The notes beneath the pieces were generated by a model that saw only the letters and a program-made list of their open reading frames with translations, did not search any database and was not told the DNA's origin. Positions 1 to 7,956 of a DNA stretch of 12,800 bases are shown here, piece after piece. Source of the stretch: an uncultured Collinsella sp. (lineage in GTDB: Bacteria; Actinomycetota; Coriobacteriia; Coriobacteriales; Coriobacteriaceae); contig CALLNU010000038.1 in the NCBI GenBank assembly GCA_938005465.1, forward strand, positions 1 through 12,800, given 5' to 3'. The translations under genes and the position numbers were made by a program. The first letter of the stretch is position 1; each line of letters opens with the position of its first letter.

Positions 1-72
1 CCCGGAAGCTAAGCCCCATCGCGCCGAGAGTACTGCGGGGTCAGCCCGTGGGAGGCCAGGGCGCCGCTGACC
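1..72 (+). rRNA. rrf: 5S ribosomal RNA, 3' part (5' end outside window)
   Basis: The first bases carry the conserved 3' half of bacterial 5S rRNA: CCGGAAGCTAAGCC, then GCGCCGAGAGTACTGCGGGG, then GTGGGAGGCCAGGGCGCCGC. Aligned by eye with the E. coli 5S molecule, the 3' end falls near base 72, within one or two bases. The 5' half lies before the window. A strong terminator follows about 30 bases later, as expected at the end of an rRNA operon. The family call is secure; the exact end is inferred. Confidence 0.93.
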
Positions 73-103
73 GGTGGACGGCACCGAGCCGTCGCATGAC
101 TTG

Positions 104-138
104 AAAAAGGGGGAGGCCTCGCGGCCTCCCCCTTCTTT
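104..138 (+). terminator. Intrinsic terminator of the rRNA operon
   Basis: A perfect 10-bp stem (109-118 with 123-132, GGGGGAGGCC against GGCCTCCCCC) closes a 4-base TCGC loop. It is preceded by AAAAA and followed by TTCTTT. It lies just downstream of the 5S gene and ends rRNA transcription. The tail TTCTTTGCG recurs after other hairpins in this window. Confidence 0.92.
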
Positions 139-184
139 GCGTTAAGCCAGATCTAACAAACTCGCTGTGTTTTATGACCCTCGT

Positions 185-214
185 TTGTCGCATCTTCCGT
201 TAACGGGCTACAAT
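185..214 (+). promoter_or_regulatory. Probable promoter of the acpS-tsaD operon
   Basis: A -35-like TTGTCG (185-190) and a -10-like TACAAT (209-214) are separated by 18 bases. Transcription would start near base 221, giving a short leader ahead of the ribosome binding site at 234-240. It lies between the rRNA terminator and the first gene, where the operon promoter is expected. Assignment is by consensus match only. Confidence 0.5.
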
Positions 215-243
215 AACTTAGTCTGTGCAATATGGAGGTGAAC

Positions 244-783
244 ATGGCTGAAGCTGGTATCGGCGTTGATATCGTCGAGATTTCCCGCATGAAATCAATC
301 CTTGAAAAGACGCCGTCGTTTGCTCGGCGTGTGTTTACCGAAGAAGAGTGCGCATATTGCGACGCTTCATCGCGTCCTGCGGTGCACTATGCGAGCCGTT
401 TTGCTTCTCGTGAAGCGGTTCTCAAGGCTCTTGGTACGGGTTTTAGTCAGGGCGTCGGCCGCAAAGACGTCTCGGTAACGCGCGATAAGCTTGGAAAGCC
501 TAAAGCTGTGCTTTCGGGTCGAGCGCTCGAGATTGCTCAAGAGTTGGGCGTCGTTGAAGTTGCGCTTTCCATTACCTTGACGGGTGATTTGGCCGTAGCC
601 AATGCCATTGCGATCACCGAGGATGCTCGACCTAAGCCTAAGGAAGAAAAGGTGAGCACCAAGGAACGCGTTGCACAAACTTATAAAGAGGCTCGCTCGG
701 TTTTAGATGAGCTTGAGCAACTGCAAAATTCAGCTTTGACGGAGCACCAGGGCGATGCTTCGCAAGATACGCTAGGAGCATAG
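244..783 (+). CDS. acpS: Holo-[acyl-carrier-protein] synthase (AcpS) with C-terminal extension
   Basis: This enzyme transfers the 4'-phosphopantetheine arm of coenzyme A onto the serine of apo-ACP, activating it for fatty acid synthesis in the cytosol. The N-terminus GIGVDIVEISRM carries the Mg-binding Asp9. The second signature FASREAVLKALG (residues 53-64) carries Glu57 and Lys61. The chosen start is ATG 244, because GGAGGTG (234-240) lies five bases upstream; the ATG at 232 overlaps that site and is unlikely. The protein is 179 residues, whereas AcpS is normally about 120-125. Residues from about 127 onward form a Lys/Glu-rich, probably helical or disordered tail (KPKEEK, then a run of charged residues). 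The tail is not part of the catalytic fold and its role is unknown. It is the first gene of the operon; nnr starts immediately after the stop codon. Confidence 0.93.
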   Translation: MAEAGIGVDIVEISRMKSILEKTPSFARRVFTEEECAYCDASSRPAVHYASRFASREAVLKALGTGFSQGVGRKDVSVTRDKLGKPKAVLSGRALEIAQELGVVEVALSITLTGDLAVANAIAITEDARPKPKEEKVSTKERVAQTYKEARSVLDELEQLQNSALTEHQGDASQDTLGA

Positions 784-2400
784 ATGAAACCGGTTTTGAG
801 TACCGAGGAAGTCGTTCGCCTCGAAGATATTATCGAACGCGAAGGAACTTCGAAGGCCGAGCTTATGGAACTGGCGGGTGAGTTTGCTGCTCGTGAAATT
901 CTAAAACTCAATCCCGATCGCGTCCTTGTTCTGGTCGGTTTTGGCAATAACGGTGGCGACGGTTGGGTCGCGGCTGATATTTTGAGTCATAAGGGCGTTG
1001 ACGTGGATATCGTGTCTCCGGTTGAGCCGGATGAGATTCCTGCCGCTCTGGCTCGCCATGTTGCCCGCCGTACCGCCGGTCGTGACGTGCATGTGTGTGT
1101 CGGTCCCTCGCGAGATGAGCTTGAGGTTTTGATCGATAAGGCCGACGTTGTTGTTGACGCTATCTTTGGTACCGGTTTCCACGGTGACCTGCGTGCACCG
1201 TTCTCCATCTGGATTCCGACAGTTAACGACTGCGCCGACCATGTGGTGTCCATTGATGTTCCTTCGGGTCTGAATGCCGAGACCGGTGTTGTCGACGACG
1301 ACTGCATCCGTGCCGAGCGCACGGTCACGATGATCACGCCCAAGATCGGACTCTACAGCGCTGATGGCCCAGAGTACGCCGGTGATCTGGTGTGCGGTGG
1401 CCTCTATGATCGCCTTGATGAGGTCATCGATGATGTCGACCATGCCGCCGAGATTGTCGAGCCCGGTGACCTGGTGGATTTCTTTGCTCCGCTGCCCACG
1501 AATATCGATAAGTATTCTCGCGGTTCCGTCCTTATTGTCGCCGGCTCGGCGCAGTATCCTGGCGCTGCTATTATGGCCGCCAAGTCTGCTGCCCGCGCGG
1601 GTGCCGGCTATGTGGCTGTCGCGACGCCCGATGCGTGTGCCAATCTTATTCGTATGGCACTTCCCTCGATTCCGGTTTTTGCTATTCCGTCCGATTCCCG
1701 CGGCTCTTTTGGTGCCGCTGCTCGTATGACCGTGTGCGAGATTGCAAAGAAGTACAGCTGCGTACTGTGCGGTCCCGGCATGACGACGTCTGCCGGTGCC
1801 ATGCAGGTGGTTTCGGGCTTGTTGGAGCTTGATGTGCCGCTGATCCTTGATGCCGATGCGCTCAACTGCCTTTCTAAGATTGCTATCGACGGTATCGATA
1901 GCAACCCTGAGATGTACCGCCGTGAGCAACCGCTCGTCATGACGCCGCACTATCGCGAGCTTTCGCGCTTGGTTGCCGGTGACGAGGTTAACGATCTGGG
2001 GACTGCAATCGCGGCCGCGCAGAAGGTTGTCTGGGCTGCCGGCTCCGACAATCTCGTGGTTATTGCCAAGGGACCGACGACGGCTATCTGTGGCGTTGAG
2101 CGCGTGCTTTTGCCGCTCTCGGGTCCGGCGTCGTTGGCGACTGCCGGTTCGGGCGATGTTCTTGCGGGCATTTTGGCCGGCACACTGGCTACCATGCGTG
2201 ATGAGATGGATCGCTGGGAGCTGCTGTATTCGTATGCCGTTGCGCTTCACAGCTACGCGGGTTTTGCCGCGGCAACGGAGTACGGTGAGAAGAGTGTTAT
2301 TGCGACCGATCTGATCGACTTGATCGGTCCTGCCATGGAATTGGCGGCAAAGGATGCACTCGATGATCTGGGAATCATGGACGAAGGGTCGGATGACTAA
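784..2400 (+). CDS. nnr: Bifunctional NAD(P)H-hydrate epimerase / ADP-dependent NAD(P)H-hydrate dehydratase
   Basis: This is a two-domain metabolite-repair enzyme of 538 residues that converts damaged NADHX and NADPHX back to NAD(P)H. The N-terminal NnrE (YjeF_N) domain, roughly residues 1-225, shows the motif GFGNNGGDG (52-60), then DAIFGTGFHGDLRAP and SIDVPSGLNAETG. The C-terminal NnrD (ribokinase-like) domain, roughly 230-530, shows a Gly/Ala-rich segment near its start, TPHYREL with His389 and Glu392, IAKGPTT, and SGDVLAG with the likely catalytic Asp458. This is the usual bacterial fusion and its usual length. ATG 784 directly follows the acpS stop (TAG ATG), with AGGAG about six bases upstream, so translation is probably coupled. 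The acpS-nnr-alr order is common in Gram-positive bacteria. Confidence 0.95.
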   Translation: MKPVLSTEEVVRLEDIIEREGTSKAELMELAGEFAAREILKLNPDRVLVLVGFGNNGGDGWVAADILSHKGVDVDIVSPVEPDEIPAALARHVARRTAGRDVHVCVGPSRDELEVLIDKADVVVDAIFGTGFHGDLRAPFSIWIPTVNDCADHVVSIDVPSGLNAETGVVDDDCIRAERTVTMITPKIGLYSADGPEYAGDLVCGGLYDRLDEVIDDVDHAAEIVEPGDLVDFFAPLPTNIDKYSRGSVLIVAGSAQYPGAAIMAAKSAARAGAGYVAVATPDACANLIRMALPSIPVFAIPSDSRGSFGAAARMTVCEIAKKYSCVLCGPGMTTSAGAMQVVSGLLELDVPLILDADALNCLSKIAIDGIDSNPEMYRREQPLVMTPHYRELSRLVAGDEVNDLGTAIAAAQKVVWAAGSDNLVVIAKGPTTAICGVERVLLPLSGPASLATAGSGDVLAGILAGTLATMRDEMDRWELLYSYAVALHSYAGFAAATEYGEKSVIATDLIDLIGPAMELAAKDALDDLGIMDEGSDD

Positions 2401-2402
2401 TC

Positions 2403-3548
2403 ATGAATAAAGCCGATTTGACGCGCTGGTCCTGGGTTGAGATTGACCGAGGGGCGCTTCGCCGCAACACGAGGGCTTACAAGAATCTGCTCGATCCACG
2501 TCAGCGACTGTGCTGCGTAGTGAAGGCCGATGCCTATGGCCATGGTGCCGTCGAGTGCGCCAAAATCATGTATTCGGCCGGTGCCGACATGTTTGCCGTG
2601 GCGACGGTTAGTGAAGGCGTTGAGCTTCGACAGGGCGGGATCACAAAACCCATCCTGATCCTGAGCGAGCCGCCTATCGAGGCCATTCCGACGTTGCTCG
2701 AGTTCGATATCATGCCTTCGGTCTATACGTCCGATTTCGCCCTTGCCTATGGCGAGTGTGCTGTCGCGGCAGGCAAGGTGGGCAAGTACCATCTAGCCAT
2801 CGAGACGGGCATGAACCGCATCGGTGTTCACTACACGCAGGTGCTCGACTTTGTTCGTGGCGTTAGCTTCCATCGCGGTATCCAGTGCGATGGCGTCTTT
2901 ACGCACTTCGCAACGGCCGATGAGCCTGGCGGTTGGGACTATAAGCTGCAGTGCCAGCGCTTTACCGAGGCCGTTCAAGCCATTAAGGACGCGGGCTTTG
3001 AGTGCGGTATCGTGCACTGTGCCAATACGCCGTCCTCGATGCTCGATCCCTCGATGCATTTTGATATGATTCGCGCCGGCATCGGTCTATATGGCCTGCA
3101 GCCGTGCGAGCTGAGCAGCCGCGTGATGCAGCTGGACCCTGTCATGAGCGTTCATGCGCGCGTGACGCGTGTGTCACATCCTGCAATGGGCGAAGGCGTG
3201 GGCTACGGATTTACCTATCGCGTGCCGCGCACACGCGTTCAGATTTGCACGCTGCCGATTGGATATGCCGACGGTCTTTCGCGTACGCTCTCCAATCGCA
3301 TGGACGTGCTGTATCGCGGTGAACGTGTGCGTCAGGTGGGTAACATCTGCATGGACCAGTTTATGGTCGCCATCCAGTCCAATCCGGCGCATGAGATTCC
3401 CGAGGCCGAGCATGGCGACGAGATGATCATTGTCGGCCGCGATGGTGATGCCGAGATCACCATGGACGAGATGGCTCGCCTGCGCGGCACGATTAACTAC
3501 GAGGTTGCTTGCGGCTTTGGCATGCGTCTCGACAAGGTCTACGTGTAG
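2403..3548 (+). CDS. alr: Alanine racemase
   Basis: This is a PLP-dependent enzyme that interconverts L- and D-alanine, supplying D-alanine for peptidoglycan. At 381 residues it has the family length. The PLP lysine lies in VVKADAYGHG (Lys41). The catalytic tyrosine lies in GYGFTYR (Tyr268), matching Lys39 and Tyr265 of the Geobacillus enzyme closely in position. Further family motifs are ETGMNRIG, FTHFATADE, LPIGYADGLSR and GNICMDQF. The start codon lies two bases after the nnr stop, so expression is probably coupled. No strong Shine-Dalgarno is seen beyond GAAGGG about 15 bases upstream. The neighbouring genes are housekeeping functions with no direct link to the cell wall. Confidence 0.97.
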   Translation: MNKADLTRWSWVEIDRGALRRNTRAYKNLLDPRQRLCCVVKADAYGHGAVECAKIMYSAGADMFAVATVSEGVELRQGGITKPILILSEPPIEAIPTLLEFDIMPSVYTSDFALAYGECAVAAGKVGKYHLAIETGMNRIGVHYTQVLDFVRGVSFHRGIQCDGVFTHFATADEPGGWDYKLQCQRFTEAVQAIKDAGFECGIVHCANTPSSMLDPSMHFDMIRAGIGLYGLQPCELSSRVMQLDPVMSVHARVTRVSHPAMGEGVGYGFTYRVPRTRVQICTLPIGYADGLSRTLSNRMDVLYRGERVRQVGNICMDQFMVAIQSNPAHEIPEAEHGDEMIIVGRDGDAEITMDEMARLRGTINYEVACGFGMRLDKVYV

Positions 3549-3556
3549 GAGCCACT

Positions 3557-4177
3557 ATGGGTGTCATGCACATCCCCGGACATAGTCACCAAGCGCCGCG
3601 CGAGGTTGCACTCGAGGAGATTGAGGCTGTTTTAGGCGACTGCCATCTCTGCCAGCTCTATCAGTCGCGCCATAACATCGTGTTTGGCGTGGGAAACCCC
3701 CACGCCCGCGTCATGTTTATCGGCGAGGCGCCGGGGCGTAACGAGGATCTGCAAGGCGAACCGTTTGTGGGGGCGGCGGGCGAGGATCTCAACGGCATCC
3801 TGTCGCTGGCTGGCCTCAAGCGCGAAGACGTCTACATTGCCAACGTGCTTAAGTGTCGACCGCCGGGAAATCGCAATCCTCGGCCCGAGGAAGTGCTGGC
3901 CTGTTCACCGTTTTTGCGTGAGCAGATTCGAAGCATTTGGCCCGATATCATCGTGACGCTCGGTAACCCCGCGACGCACTTTGTGCTTAAGACCGAGCTC
4001 GGCATCACCAAGCTGCGCGGCAGGTTCCATCAAATGGGGCATTTTGTGGTGATGCCCACGTTCCATCCGGCGGCGGCGCTGCGTAATCCGGCGTGGCAGG
4101 AGCTGCTGGAGGAAGACTTTAAGATGCTGGGCGACTATCTGGAGCGGCATCCCGCGCCAGAGGGTGCCTCGGAATAA
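3557..4177 (+). CDS. Family 4 (Fe-S) uracil-DNA glycosylase
   Basis: The protein removes uracil from DNA to start base excision repair. Its 206 residues fit the family 4 (UdgA-like) size. The four likely 4Fe-4S ligands are Cys29, Cys32, Cys100 and Cys116. Active-site features are GEAPGRNEDLQGEPFVG (56-72), KCRPPGNRNP (99-108) and the late FHPAAALRNP motif. The start is ATG 3557, because AGGAG (3547-3551) overlapping the alr stop lies five bases upstream. A longer in-frame reading from 3509 would run into alr and lacks this site. Two stop codons in a row (4175-4180) end the gene. Its presence in an alr/tsaE operon is probably co-transcription rather than shared function. Confidence 0.93.
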   Translation: MGVMHIPGHSHQAPREVALEEIEAVLGDCHLCQLYQSRHNIVFGVGNPHARVMFIGEAPGRNEDLQGEPFVGAAGEDLNGILSLAGLKREDVYIANVLKCRPPGNRNPRPEEVLACSPFLREQIRSIWPDIIVTLGNPATHFVLKTELGITKLRGRFHQMGHFVVMPTFHPAAALRNPAWQELLEEDFKMLGDYLERHPAPEGASE

Positions 4178-4189
4178 TAAGGAGCATAT

Positions 4190-4696
4190 ATGTCCCTGGA
4201 GCGCCTGGGGGTAGGTATTTATAAAACGGCTTGCTCTGCCGATACAGAGCATTTTGGCGAGCTGGTTGCGCCGTGCCTGGAAGATGGTGATGTGCTGATC
4301 TTGACCGGTGGTCTCGGGGTGGGCAAAACCCACTTTACCAAGGGCGTTTCGCGTGGTCTGGGAGACGGCCATATGGTCACGAGCCCCACATTTGCACTCA
4401 TGGCTGTTCATGACCAGGGGCGTATTCCGCTGTTCCACTTTGACCTGTACCGTCTGGAGCATGCTTACGAGCTCGAGGATACGGGCATTTTCGATGTACT
4501 GGGCTATGAGGGTGCCTGTCTGTTGGAGTGGGGCGAACAGTTCCAGGACGAACTGACGGACGAGTATCTTTCGGTAACGCTTAAGCGTGATGAGAACGAT
4601 AGCGACGTGCGAACGATAACGCTCGAGGCACACGGCGGGCGCGCAGCGGAGCTTTCCGATTTGATTGATAAGGCTGTACGAGATGAGCTTGCATAA
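4190..4696 (+). CDS. tsaE: tRNA threonylcarbamoyladenosine biosynthesis ATPase TsaE
   Basis: This small ATPase (168 residues) works with TsaB and TsaD to place the threonylcarbamoyl group on A37 of ANN-decoding tRNAs, making t6A. The Walker A motif GGLGVGKT spans residues 40-47. The family motifs TSPTF (64-68), FHFDLYRL (82-89) and LLEWGEQF (near 110-118) follow in order. The start is supported by AAGGAG (4179-4184) five bases upstream. The last 14 bases overlap the start of the tsaB-rimI-tsaD gene, pointing to translational coupling. This places TsaE directly with its partner subunits. Confidence 0.95.
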   Translation: MSLERLGVGIYKTACSADTEHFGELVAPCLEDGDVLILTGGLGVGKTHFTKGVSRGLGDGHMVTSPTFALMAVHDQGRIPLFHFDLYRLEHAYELEDTGIFDVLGYEGACLLEWGEQFQDELTDEYLSVTLKRDENDSDVRTITLEAHGGRAAELSDLIDKAVRDELA

Positions 4697-7067
4697 CGAT
4701 TACGCGCTGGTGGTGGCGCTCGATACTTCGACCGATATGCTTGCCTGCGCGGCAAGCTGGATTGATGGACAGACGGGCGAGGCGAAGCTGGTGAGTGGCG
4801 ACCATATGTGTCGTCGCCATGCCAATGTGGAGCTCGTGAATACCGTCGACAGCGTGCTTGCTCGGGCTGGCATGGACCGTGCTGACGTGGGCAGTTACGT
4901 CGTCGGTCGCGGCCCGGGTTCGTTTACCGGCGTGCGTATCGGCATTTCCACCGCCAAGGGCTTGGCGCGCGGTGCCAACGTGCCGCTGTTGGGTGTGTCG
5001 ACGCTCGATGCCTGCGCATGGACCGCGTGGAAGGCCGGCGTGCGTGGCAAGCTCGGCATTCTGGCCGATGCCATGCGCGGCGAGGTGTATCCGGCTTTGT
5101 ATGTGCTGGGCGACGAGGGCCCCGAGCGTCAGTTTGAGCGCGAGCACGTGGTCAAGGCTGCCGTAGCGCTTGATGAGTGGCGCCAAGCCGCGGACTGGGA
5201 CCAGGTTCAGCTGACTGGCGACGGTCTCGTGCGCTATGGCAAGCTGCTGGGCGAGGATGAGGCCGCTCGCTGCGTAGAGCGCGGCTTGTGGTGGCCTTCG
5301 GGCGAGGGCCTCCTCCTTGCGCATGCCGCGGGTGACGGCGATCCGGCCCGCGTCCTACCGATCTATACGCGCCTTTCTGATGCCGAGGAAAACGAGCGCA
5401 AACGCCTCGGTCTAGCCGAGAGCGCGCAGAGCGAAATTACGGGCGTCGCCGATGAGCTCGCCGGTCGCCATCTGCAATTTCGCCCCATGGGTGCGGCGGA
5501 CGCCGAGGGCGCGAGTGCGCTGGAGGCCGCCTGCTTTGAAGACGCCGGGCACGAGGCGTGGACGCCGGGCATGTTCCTGTCCGAGCTGGGCGAGGATGTT
5601 GCGGCGCCGCGCAGCTGGTGGGTGGCGCACGACGACGGTCAGCTGCTGGGGCTTGCCGGTGGCATGGTCGTAGACGGTGACGTGCAGATTCTGGATGTTG
5701 CCGTCGACCCGAAGCATCGCCGCGAGGGTATTGCTCGCAAGCTGCTGTCGCACGTGAGCTACGATGCCCAGATGCTCGGCTGCACGACCGCCTCGCTCGA
5801 GGTTGAGGATGGCAACGAGGGCGCTATTGCGCTCTATGCTTCCCTGGGCTTTACCGAGGCGGGCCGCCGCCGTGGTTACTACGGTGTTGGCAAAGACGCC
5901 ATCGTCATGACGGCGCCGCTGCCCTTGGTGCTCCCGGTTGACAACGCTTCGCCCGAGCCGACGGCGGCTGAGCAGCGCGTATGGCCGCTACCTGCACCCG
6001 AGCGCACCGTTGAGGAGCGCGCCGAAATTGAGCGCCGTCGCCTGGTGCTTGCCATCGAGAGTTCGTGCGATGAGACGGCTGTGGCGATTATCGATGCGGA
6101 CGGTAATATGCTGGCCAATCAGGTTTCGACGCAGATTGATTTTCATGCCCGTTTTGGCGGCGTAGTGCCCGAGATCGCTTCGCGCAAGCACGTTGAGGTT
6201 ATCGTGAGCGTCGTGGACGCGGCGCTCGAGGATGCCGCAGCATCGCTTGGTCTTGAGGGCGGGGCCATCGCGCCGAGCGAACTTGCCGCTGTTGGCGTGA
6301 CACAGGGTCCGGGCCTGGTGGGTGCTCTGGTGGTGGGCGTCGCCTTCGCCAAGGGCTTTGCCTATGCCGCCGGTAAACCGCTCGTGTGCGTTAACCATCT
6401 GGAGGGCCACCTGTTTGCCAACCTGCTGGCGCAGCCCGATCTCAAGCCGCCGTTTATCTTCACGCTCGTCTCGGGCGGTCATACCATGCTTGTTCACGTC
6501 AAGGCATGGGGCGACTACGAGGTGCTCGGCGAGACGCTCGACGACGCTGTGGGCGAGGCCTTCGACAAGGTGGCCAAGGCGCTGGGTCTGGGCTATCCCG
6601 GTGGCCCCATCATTTCCAAACTGGCCGAGACGGGCAATCCCCGCGCGATTGACTTCCCCCGTGCGCTTAATAGTAGGGGAGACTATCGATTCTCGCTTTC
6701 GGGCCTTAAGACGGCCGTGACGCTCTACATTGAGCAGGAGACCAAAGCCGGGCGTACGATTCATCTGCCCGACCTGGCTGCTTCGTTTGAGGCCGCGGTC
6801 TTTGACGTTCAGTACAAGAAGGCCAAGAACGCGCTGCATGCCACCGGATGCAAGGAATACTGCATCGGCGGCGGCGTCTCGGCCAACCCGCATCTGCGCG
6901 AGATGATGATCAAGAAGCTCGGGCGCCAGGGCATCCGCGTGACGGTGCCGCCTCTCTCGGCATGCACCGACAACGCCGCCATGATCGCGGAGGTCGCCCG
7001 CCGTAAATTCGACCGAGGAGAAATCTCGCCGTTCGACGTCGACGCCGATCCGAACATGACGCTGTAG
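4683..7067 (+). CDS. tsaD: Trifunctional fusion TsaB - RimI-type GNAT acetyltransferase - TsaD
   Basis: A 794-residue fusion of three proteins often encoded side by side. TsaB (about 1-240) begins with VALDTST and carries GRGPGSFTGVRIGIS (75-89) and the closing LPIYTR. A GNAT domain resembling RimI, the ribosomal protein S18 N-acetyltransferase (about 260-413), carries the acetyl-CoA loop VDPKHRREGIA (341-351) and the late LYASLGF. TsaD (about 450-794), the t6A transferase, carries LAIESSCDETA (456-466), the metal-binding HLEGH (His572, His576), SGGHT, DDAVGEAFDKVAKALG, GGGVSANPHLR and SACTDNAAM with the third ligand Asp763. The start is ATG 4683, inside the end of tsaE; an in-frame ATG at 4665 would add six residues without a better binding site. 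TsaC/Sua5, which makes the intermediate, is not in the window. All three domains look intact. Confidence 0.95.
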   Translation: MSLHNDYALVVALDTSTDMLACAASWIDGQTGEAKLVSGDHMCRRHANVELVNTVDSVLARAGMDRADVGSYVVGRGPGSFTGVRIGISTAKGLARGANVPLLGVSTLDACAWTAWKAGVRGKLGILADAMRGEVYPALYVLGDEGPERQFEREHVVKAAVALDEWRQAADWDQVQLTGDGLVRYGKLLGEDEAARCVERGLWWPSGEGLLLAHAAGDGDPARVLPIYTRLSDAEENERKRLGLAESAQSEITGVADELAGRHLQFRPMGAADAEGASALEAACFEDAGHEAWTPGMFLSELGEDVAAPRSWWVAHDDGQLLGLAGGMVVDGDVQILDVAVDPKHRREGIARKLLSHVSYDAQMLGCTTASLEVEDGNEGAIALYASLGFTEAGRRRGYYGVGKDAIVMTAPLPLVLPVDNASPEPTAAEQRVWPLPAPERTVEERAEIERRRLVLAIESSCDETAVAIIDADGNMLANQVSTQIDFHARFGGVVPEIASRKHVEVIVSVVDAALEDAAASLGLEGGAIAPSELAAVGVTQGPGLVGALVVGVAFAKGFAYAAGKPLVCVNHLEGHLFANLLAQPDLKPPFIFTLVSGGHTMLVHVKAWGDYEVLGETLDDAVGEAFDKVAKALGLGYPGGPIISKLAETGNPRAIDFPRALNSRGDYRFSLSGLKTAVTLYIEQETKAGRTIHLPDLAASFEAAVFDVQYKKAKNALHATGCKEYCIGGGVSANPHLREMMIKKLGRQGIRVTVPPLSACTDNAAMIAEVARRKFDRGEISPFDVDADPNMTL

Positions 7068-7079
7068 TCGCAAAGGCGC

Positions 7080-7214
7080 GGTCCCCGGCCGGAGGGGCCG
7101 GATATAAGGTTTCCTGCTCTACAGTCCTGCGCAAGACGAAGGCCACATTAAGTGGCCTTCTTTGCGTGCGGAACTCGCGATAAACCTTATATCCGGCCCC
7201 TCCGGCCGGGGACC
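7080..7214 (+). repeat. Long hairpin element, copy 1 (complete)
   Basis: Two perfectly complementary 33-base arms (7080-7112 and 7182-7214) enclose a 69-base core. The core holds an inner 9-bp hairpin (7138-7160), flanked by segments that can pair imperfectly, so the whole element could fold as one long interrupted stem. Bases 7114-7168 are identical to 12746-12800. The core also recurs, inverted, in 7999-8067. The element starts 12 bases after the tsaD stop codon and may serve as its terminator. No coding capacity is apparent. The pattern is read directly from the sequence; its function is unknown. Confidence 0.93.
7138..7164 (+). terminator. Inner hairpin of element copy 1, candidate terminator of the tsaD operon
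   Basis: GAAGGCCAC (7138-7146) pairs with GTGGCCTTC (7152-7160) around an ATTAA loop and is followed by TTTGCG. The T-tract is short, but the ending matches the rRNA terminator at 133-140 (TTCTTTGCG). It is the only hairpin with a T-rich tail near the end of the operon. Confidence 0.6.
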
Positions 7215-7316
7215 TTTCTGTATCGATATAGCTTCTGAGCTGGTTTGGCGTCGACAACGTCCAACAAGATTAACAAGCCAGCGTCGAATTTCCGGCGTGC
7301 TTTAGCTGAAAGAAAC

Positions 7317-7631
7317 CTACCTGATAATCGACTCAATATCTCGGCTTTTATATAGCAGTCGGCGGACTTCCATAACGTCGTCGATGACGACATAAAAAAC
7401 CATGTAGTTGCCAACGTAGAAGCGGTAATACGGGTGCAACCGTCTTCTTGTCGAAGGGTATGTTGGTGACATGGTTGGATTCTTGAGATGCTCGAGTATG
7501 CCTGCTTCAACATTGTCGACAAGCCTATTTGCTGCAGCGGGGTTATTGAGATCAAAGGCGATATATGACGCTGCTTGGCTGAGGTCCTCCCAAAATAGGG
7601 GAAGATAGCGGAGCTTATAGTGCCTGTTCAT
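7317..7631 (-). CDS. RelE/ParE superfamily toxin
   Basis: This is the probable toxin of a type II toxin-antitoxin pair, 104 residues, the usual size. It shows the RelE/ParE pattern: an N-terminal strand (YKLRYLPLFWEDL), a helix-rich segment with AANRLVDNVEAGILEHLKNP, then the beta sheet region YYRFYVGNYMVFYVVIDDVMEVRRLLYKSRD. Family members are either mRNA-cleaving (RelE/YoeB) or gyrase-inhibiting (ParE); sequence alone does not decide which. The partner antitoxin is YefM-like, which slightly favours the mRNA interferase type. The start at 7631 was chosen because the upstream reading frame lies inside the antitoxin gene. The gene starts 17 bases inside the end of the antitoxin gene, so translation is coupled. 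The pair runs opposite to all other genes here. Confidence 0.88.
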   Translation of the reverse strand: MNRHYKLRYLPLFWEDLSQAASYIAFDLNNPAAANRLVDNVEAGILEHLKNPTMSPTYPSTRRRLHPYYRFYVGNYMVFYVVIDDVMEVRRLLYKSRDIESIIR

Positions 7632-7890
7632 CGAGACCGCCGTTGAGCATTTTTCTGACAGAGCCAAAGACATCGTCGTGTGTATAGCGAAGTTGCATGC
7701 TGGCAGCCTGACGATCAGCGGCATCAAGTGCGCTCTCGATTGTATTGCTCAGTGACTTGTACTGTTCAAAGCTCATGACGACCATAGAGCCCCGCCCGTT
7801 TTTAGTTAGAAAAACCGGACCCTCTTGTTCGACTTCGCGTTCAACGTCCGGGTAGTGATTTCTAAGATCTGAGACTGGCCTAATATTCAC
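7615..7890 (-). CDS. Phd/YefM family antitoxin
   Basis: This is a 91-residue antitoxin of the Phd/YefM type. It should neutralise the downstream toxin and repress the operon. The N-terminal DNA-binding fold begins IRPVSDLRNHYPDVEREV and continues PVFLTKNGRGSMVVMSFEQYKSL, the signature of this family. The C-terminal third (DAADRQAAS to GGLDEQAL) would be the toxin-wrapping tail. The start is GTG at 7890, because AGGAGGT lies just upstream on the minus strand (about 7895-7901) at good spacing. Longer readings to 8028 would run through the hairpin element and lack such a site. An 18-base near-palindrome at 7916-7933, just upstream, is the likely operator. Confidence 0.9.
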   Translation of the reverse strand: MNIRPVSDLRNHYPDVEREVEQEGPVFLTKNGRGSMVVMSFEQYKSLSNTIESALDAADRQAASMQLRYTHDDVFGSVRKMLNGGLDEQAL

Positions 7891-7915
7891 AGCTACCTCC
7901 TGAGCTATCAGGATA

Positions 7916-7933
7916 TTATCGTAATTATGATAA
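7916..7933 (-). promoter_or_regulatory. Probable operator of the toxin-antitoxin operon
   Basis: TTATCGTAATTATGATAA is an 18-base palindrome with one mismatched pair. It lies about 26 bases upstream of the antitoxin start. Phd/YefM antitoxins bind such AT-rich palindromes overlapping their own promoter. A -10-like CATAAT or GATAAT on the minus strand falls within or at its edge; no convincing -35 was found. Confidence 0.55.
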
Positions 7934-7956
7934 CAGAGTTGAGATTTGGGATGGGA

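Noticed and set aside
232..243. ATG at 232 as the start of acpS
   Set aside because: It overlaps the Shine-Dalgarno GGAGGTG that serves the ATG at 244, and the family N-terminus begins shortly after 244.
901..2250. A 449-codon minus-strand frame opposite nnr
   Set aside because: The plus-strand frame has all NnrE and NnrD motifs; the minus frame has no family resemblance and no ribosome binding site.
5988..7073. A 361-codon minus-strand frame opposite the TsaD domain
   Set aside because: Shadow of a well-conserved TsaD sequence; no domain recognised.
7080..7214. Hairpin element as an integron attC site
   Set aside because: Folded length and bulges are reminiscent, but I see no RYYYAAC/GTTRRRY core sites at the element ends and no integrase in the window.
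7187..7555. A minus-strand frame overlapping the toxin gene and hairpin element copy 1
   Set aside because: It lies out of frame with the recognised toxin, runs into the hairpin arm, and has no ribosome binding site.
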